From: Ensifer canadensis
GTDB taxonomy: Bacteria > Pseudomonadota > Alphaproteobacteria > Rhizobiales > Rhizobiaceae
Direction of reading: 5' to 3'
DNA: 64,000 bases
Assembly (NCBI RefSeq): GCF_017488845.2
Contig: NZ_CP083370.1
Coordinates: 3,411,501-3,475,500 of the forward strand
The position numbers and the translations under genes are program-made. Under the pieces are notes generated by a model. It was not told the origin of the DNA. It made no database searches and was given only the letters and a program-made list of their open reading frames with translations. Below are positions 60,885 through 64,000 of the stretch, piece after piece; position 1 is the stretch's first letter, and each line of letters opens with the position of its first letter.

Positions 60885-61130
60885 ATGCAAAGCATACGTT
60901 CTGTTCTTTTTACGGCTCTCGCCATCACCATTACGCTGGCAGCCTTCGTCTTCACCGCATCGCTTGCGCTTGCGCTCGCCGGCATCGCCGCCGTTGTCGC
61001 GATCGGCAGCGCCATTGCCGCCCGGCTGAACCTGAAGCAGGCTCGAGCAACGGCCCGCCCGACCTCCGGCGCCGCCCCGCGCGAAATGCGCATCTGGAAC
61101 GACGGTCGCGGCACGATCATCGATCTCTAG
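60885..61130 (+). CDS. Small membrane protein of unknown function (81 aa)
   Basis: MQSIRSVLFTALAITITLAA begins a double hydrophobic region (about 7-24 and 29-50, TLAAFVFTASLALALAGIAA and VVAIGSAIAARLN). A basic linker and a C-terminal REMRIWNDGRGTIIDL tail follow. It looks like a two-helix inner-membrane hairpin with a cytoplasmic tail. GAAAGGTGAC precedes the ATG. No family is recognised. It is divergent from the CitE-like gene. Confidence 0.7.
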   Translation: MQSIRSVLFTALAITITLAAFVFTASLALALAGIAAVVAIGSAIAARLNLKQARATARPTSGAAPREMRIWNDGRGTIIDL

Positions 61131-61142
61131 GCATCGATCTCC

Positions 61143-61243
61143 AGAGCGTTTCCGGTTTAGACGACGTCGCGGAAGCGCTCTATCTCCTTGTTTCTACGCA
61201 CTTCCTGACGGGAACCGCTTCGCATTTTTCCCGAAATGCTTGA
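61143..61243. repeat. Repeat family B, copy 2
   Basis: AGAGCGTTTCCGGTTTAGACG to CGAAATGCTTGA, matching 51876-51978 over the whole length with scattered changes. Located between the small membrane protein and the VOC gene. Confidence 0.8.
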
Positions 61244-61379
61244 GTCTGCCCGACGCGGCAGCCCAATCTCGCTCGATTTTTTTGCGACACCCGTGTCGGC
61301 AAGACCCGCTTGCGTTCGTCCTTGGGTCCGGCCAGCAAAGGTCATGGCCACTGCATCATTCCCTCAACAGGAGCATGAC

Positions 61380-61811
61380 ATGGACAGCACGACGCAGAAA
61401 ACAGACGCAAACCAGCTGCCGAAGGCCCTCAACGGCCTGGTGCCTTATCTCCAGGTCGACGGCGCGGCCAAGGCGGCGGAATTCTACAAGCACGCCTTCG
61501 GCGCAAAGGAAGCCTATCGGCAACCGGTCGACGACCAGGGCCGGACGATGCATATCCATCTCCACATCAACGGCAGCTCGCTGATGCTCAGTGACGCCTA
61601 TCCGGAATACGGCCATGCCCTGGAAAAGCCGCAGGCCTTCAGCCTGATGCTGCCGGTCGACGACATCGACGCGTGGTGGAGCCAGGCGGTCGCCGCCGGC
61701 GCCGAAGTCGTGATGCCGATCGAATTGATGTTCTGGGGCGATCGCTACGGGCAGCTGCGCGACCCCTTCGGCGTGCTCTGGGCGCTGAACGCCCCAGTAA
61801 AAGCAGGCTAG
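61380..61811 (+). CDS. VOC superfamily (PhnB/glyoxalase-like) protein
   Basis: 143-residue vicinal oxygen chelate fold protein of the PhnB/3-dmu-9 type. LVPYLQVDGAAKAAEFYKHA, TMHIHLHINGSSLMLSDAYP, SLMLPVDDIDAWWSQAVAAG and GDRYGQLRDPFGVLWALN are the family blocks. The usual metal His and Glu are not all conserved in this subgroup, so it may be a non-enzymatic binding protein. ATG 61380. It stands alone between repeat B and leuD. Confidence 0.88.
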   Translation: MDSTTQKTDANQLPKALNGLVPYLQVDGAAKAAEFYKHAFGAKEAYRQPVDDQGRTMHIHLHINGSSLMLSDAYPEYGHALEKPQAFSLMLPVDDIDAWWSQAVAAGAEVVMPIELMFWGDRYGQLRDPFGVLWALNAPVKAG

Positions 61812-62026
61812 AGTCAAGACAGGCTGAGACCGAAGCCAGACACCGGCCGATTTCGGCAAAACCCTCGGGCAAGGCGCCCAACGGATAAAACAACCGCGAC
61901 AACACTTGCCGGGCAGGCGATTTCACCCGCCCGGCAAGCATCTTCGGGATAGATTTTCCTTCATTTCGGCGCAAAACTGATCTAAACGCTTACGCAACAT
62001 TTCGCTGAAATCGAAGGCCTGAAGTT

Positions 62027-62632
62027 ATGGAAAAGTTCGTCAAGCTCACCGGCGTCGCCGCTCCCCTCCCCGTCGTCAACGTCGACACGGACATGATCAT
62101 TCCGAAGGATTACCTGAAGACGATCAAGCGCACCGGCCTCGGCACCGGACTTTTCGCCGAAGCGCGCTACAACGAGGACGGCTCGGTCAACCCGGATTTC
62201 GTGCTCAACAAGCCCGCCTACCAGAACGCCAAGATCCTGGTCGCCGGCGACAACTTCGGCTGCGGCTCCTCGCGCGAGCACGCACCGTGGGCGCTTCTCG
62301 ACTTCGGCATCCGCTGCGTGATCTCGACCTCGTTCGCCGACATCTTCTACAACAACTGTTTCAAGAACGGCATCCTGCCGATCGTCGTCAGCCCGGAGAA
62401 CCTGGACAAGCTGATGGACGACGCCTCGCGCGGCTCCAACGCCATCCTCTCGGTCGACCTGGAATCCCAGGAAATTACTGGTCCGGACGGCGGCACGGTC
62501 AAGTTCGAGGTCGATGCCTTCAAGCGCCACTGCCTGCTGAACGGCCTCGACGACATCGGCCTGACGCTGGAGAAGGCAACGGCCATCGACAGCTTCGAAA
62601 AGTCGACCACCGCCTCGCGCCCCTGGGCGTGA
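62027..62632 (+). CDS. leuD: 3-isopropylmalate dehydratase small subunit
   Basis: Small, swivelling subunit of isopropylmalate isomerase in leucine synthesis, working with LeuC. 201 residues. [19 protein letters not shown] at the N-terminus and [21 protein letters not shown] near residue 70 are the substrate-recognition blocks. The C-terminus extends to [10 protein letters not shown] as usual. LeuC is not in this window; in rhizobia it lies elsewhere. Confidence 0.97.
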   Translation: MEKFVKLTGVAAPLPVVNVDTDMIIPKDYLKTIKRTGLGTGLFAEARYNEDGSVNPDFVLNKPAYQNAKILVAGDNFGCGSSREHAPWALLDFGIRCVISTSFADIFYNNCFKNGILPIVVSPENLDKLMDDASRGSNAILSVDLESQEITGPDGGTVKFEVDAFKRHCLLNGLDDIGLTLEKATAIDSFEKSTTASRPWA

Positions 62633-62640
62633 GCGACGGG

Positions 62641-63021
62641 ATGACGCGCAAGCTCATCTCTTCCGGTTCGCCCTTCGAGAAGACGGCAGGCTATTCGCGT
62701 GCCGTCGCCAAGGGCGACTGGTGTTTCGTCTCCGGCACCACCGGCTACGACTACGCCACCATGACCATGCCGGAAACGGTGGAAGAGCAGGCGCACAATT
62801 GCCTGAAGACGATCGAGGGCGCGCTGAAAGAGGCGGGCTTCTCGCTCTTAGACGTGGTGCGCAATCACTACTACGTCACCGATGCCAGTTTCGCCGACCG
62901 GGTTTTTCCGATCTTCGGCGAGATGTTCGGCGAAATCCGCCCTGCCGCCACCATGATCGTCTGCGATCTCATCCGCCCGGAAATGCTGATCGAGATCGAG
63001 GTTACCGCCTTCCGCGGCTGA
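62641..63021 (+). CDS. RidA/YjgF family protein
   Basis: 126-residue RidA-like protein (deaminase of reactive enamines/imines). ISSGSPFEKTAGYSRAVAKG, FVSGTTGYDYATMTMP, HNCLKTIEGALKEAGFSLLD and RNHYYVTD match, and the conserved Arg appears in EIRPAATMIVCDL. The start is ATG 62641, eight bases after the leuD stop, so the two are probably one transcript. This branch lacks the classic C-terminal Arg-Pro-Ala context of the archetypal RidA and may have a different partner. Confidence 0.87.
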   Translation: MTRKLISSGSPFEKTAGYSRAVAKGDWCFVSGTTGYDYATMTMPETVEEQAHNCLKTIEGALKEAGFSLLDVVRNHYYVTDASFADRVFPIFGEMFGEIRPAATMIVCDLIRPEMLIEIEVTAFRG

Positions 63022-63142
63022 CGTCTGACGGGTCGCAGCCAGCGGCAGTGACACCTGCACCGCTTATGCGCTACTGCAGAAGCATGACGACGGCCCTCGC
63101 CCGCAGGACCGTTTTCCGCATCACTATGACCGGAAGAAGCCC

Positions 63143-63982
63143 ATGCAATTCGAAGGCACCGCCGACTATATCGCCGACAAGGACCTGATGATCGCCGTCA
63201 ACGCCGCGATCCGGCTGGAACGGCCACTGCTCGTCAAGGGCGAGCCCGGCACCGGCAAGACCGAGCTTGCGCGGCAGGTTGCAGCTGCTCTGGGACTCGA
63301 CCTGATCGAATGGAACGTCAAGTCGACGACCAAGGCGCAGCAGGGACTTTACGAATATGACGCCGTCTCGCGCCTGCGCGACAGCCAGCTCGGCGACGAG
63401 CGCGTCAACGACGTCAAGAACTACATCCGCAAGGGCAAGCTTTGGCAGGCCTTCGAGGCCGGGAAGCGTGTGGTGCTCTTGATCGACGAAATCGACAAGG
63501 CCGACATCGAGTTTCCGAACGACCTGCTGCAGGAACTCGACCGGATGGAGTTCCACGTCTACGAGACCAACGAGACGATCCACGCCCGCCAGCGGCCGAT
63601 CGTCGTCATCACCTCCAACAACGAGAAGGAACTGCCGGACGCTTTTCTGCGCCGCTGCTTCTTCCACTATATCCGCTTTCCCGACGCAGACACGCTCGCC
63701 CGCATCGTCGAGGTGCACTATCCCGGCATCCGCAAGACGCTGCTTTCGGCAGCCCTTGCCGCCTTCTACGATATCCGCCAGGTGCCGGGGCTGAAGAAGA
63801 AGCCCTCGACCTCCGAAGCGCTCGACTGGATCCGCCTGCTCGTCGCCGACGAGATCGACCCGGCCGACCTGCGCGCCGATCCAAAGACCATGCTGCCGAA
63901 GCTGCACGGCGCGCTTCTCAAGAATGAGCAGGACGTCCACCTTTTCGAGCGCCTGGCCTTCATGGCACGCCGCGACGGATGA
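63143..63982 (+). CDS. MoxR-family AAA+ ATPase
   Basis: 279-residue AAA+ protein. Walker A is GEPGTGKT at residues 33-40, Walker B LLIDEIDKAD near 113-122, sensor 1 in IVVITSNNEKELPDAFLRRC and the arginine-finger segment there, and the lid helices to about 270. In rhizobia such a gene is commonly followed by a von Willebrand factor A (CoxE-like) protein, forming a metal-insertion or chaperone pair; only 18 bases remain in the window, so the partner is not visible. ATG 63143 is supported by the MQFEGTADYIA start. Confidence 0.9.
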   Translation: MQFEGTADYIADKDLMIAVNAAIRLERPLLVKGEPGTGKTELARQVAAALGLDLIEWNVKSTTKAQQGLYEYDAVSRLRDSQLGDERVNDVKNYIRKGKLWQAFEAGKRVVLLIDEIDKADIEFPNDLLQELDRMEFHVYETNETIHARQRPIVVITSNNEKELPDAFLRRCFFHYIRFPDADTLARIVEVHYPGIRKTLLSAALAAFYDIRQVPGLKKKPSTSEALDWIRLLVADEIDPADLRADPKTMLPKLHGALLKNEQDVHLFERLAFMARRDG

Positions 63983-64000
63983 GACCGGACGCCAACAAGG

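Overview
The window is a chromosomal segment of an alphaproteobacterium of the Rhizobiaceae, most like Ensifer/Sinorhizobium or Rhizobium. This rests on the order mdh-sucC-sucD-sucA, an sdhCDAB operon beside it, an Omp19-type lipoprotein, a METTL20-type methyltransferase, an alphaproteobacterial SOS box, a rhizobial iron control element, and several copies of a palindromic intergenic repeat like the rhizobial RIME elements. Most of it is high-GC core genome; the only plainly accessory stretch is about 31.0-37.6 kb.

Layout. 1-6.2 kb (minus): TCA operon mdh-sucC-sucD-sucA, with sucA running off the left edge; a repeat and a perfect stem-loop lie between sucD and sucA. 6.3-8.1 kb: zapE and an Omp19-like lipoprotein. 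8.4-11.9 kb: sdhCDAB with a terminator. 12.2-16.9 kb: a secreted orphan protein, a broken DUF1761 gene, a METTL20-like methyltransferase, and a compact minus-strand run tsaD-gpsA-yciI-EVE. 17.0-22.9 kb (plus): hemC-hemD, a mitofilin-like membrane protein, HemY, TerB and a glutamine amidotransferase. 23-29 kb: MFS transporter, YggT/DUF167 pair, ppa, a secreted protein that ends inside a repeat, GNAT, typA. 29.1-37.7 kb: PhoD phosphatase, an IS110-family insertion sequence, a gene remnant, an amidase, small unknown genes, an inverted pair of repeats, a YidB-like (DUF937) protein, a gene with an apparent one-base frameshift, and tRNA-Ser(CGA).

38-51.4 kb: rplU-rpmA, two coupled GNAT genes, an EEP phosphohydrolase, and the conserved run obgE-proB-proA-nadD-rsfS-rlmH-envC-ctpA-yibQ-rppH, joining ribosome assembly, proline and NAD synthesis and cell-envelope division. 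52-53 kb: bfd-bfr iron storage with a likely Irr-binding ICE. 53.2-59 kb: the SOS mutagenesis cassette imuA-imuB-dnaE2 with an exact GTTC-N7-GTTC box. 59.1-64 kb: a minimal zincin, DUF1737, a CitE-like lyase, a small membrane protein, a VOC protein, leuD, RidA and a MoxR ATPase.

No CRISPR array, prophage or obviously new defence system was seen. The least explained items are the mitofilin/HemY/TerB/amidotransferase run, the 34-37.5 kb accessory genes, a probable CTG start of rsfS, the deeply overlapping imuA-imuB genes, and repeats placed where they could affect operon expression or protein ends. Start sites were adjusted by hand using Shine-Dalgarno sequences where noted. All functions are inferred from recognised motifs and family memory; no search was run.
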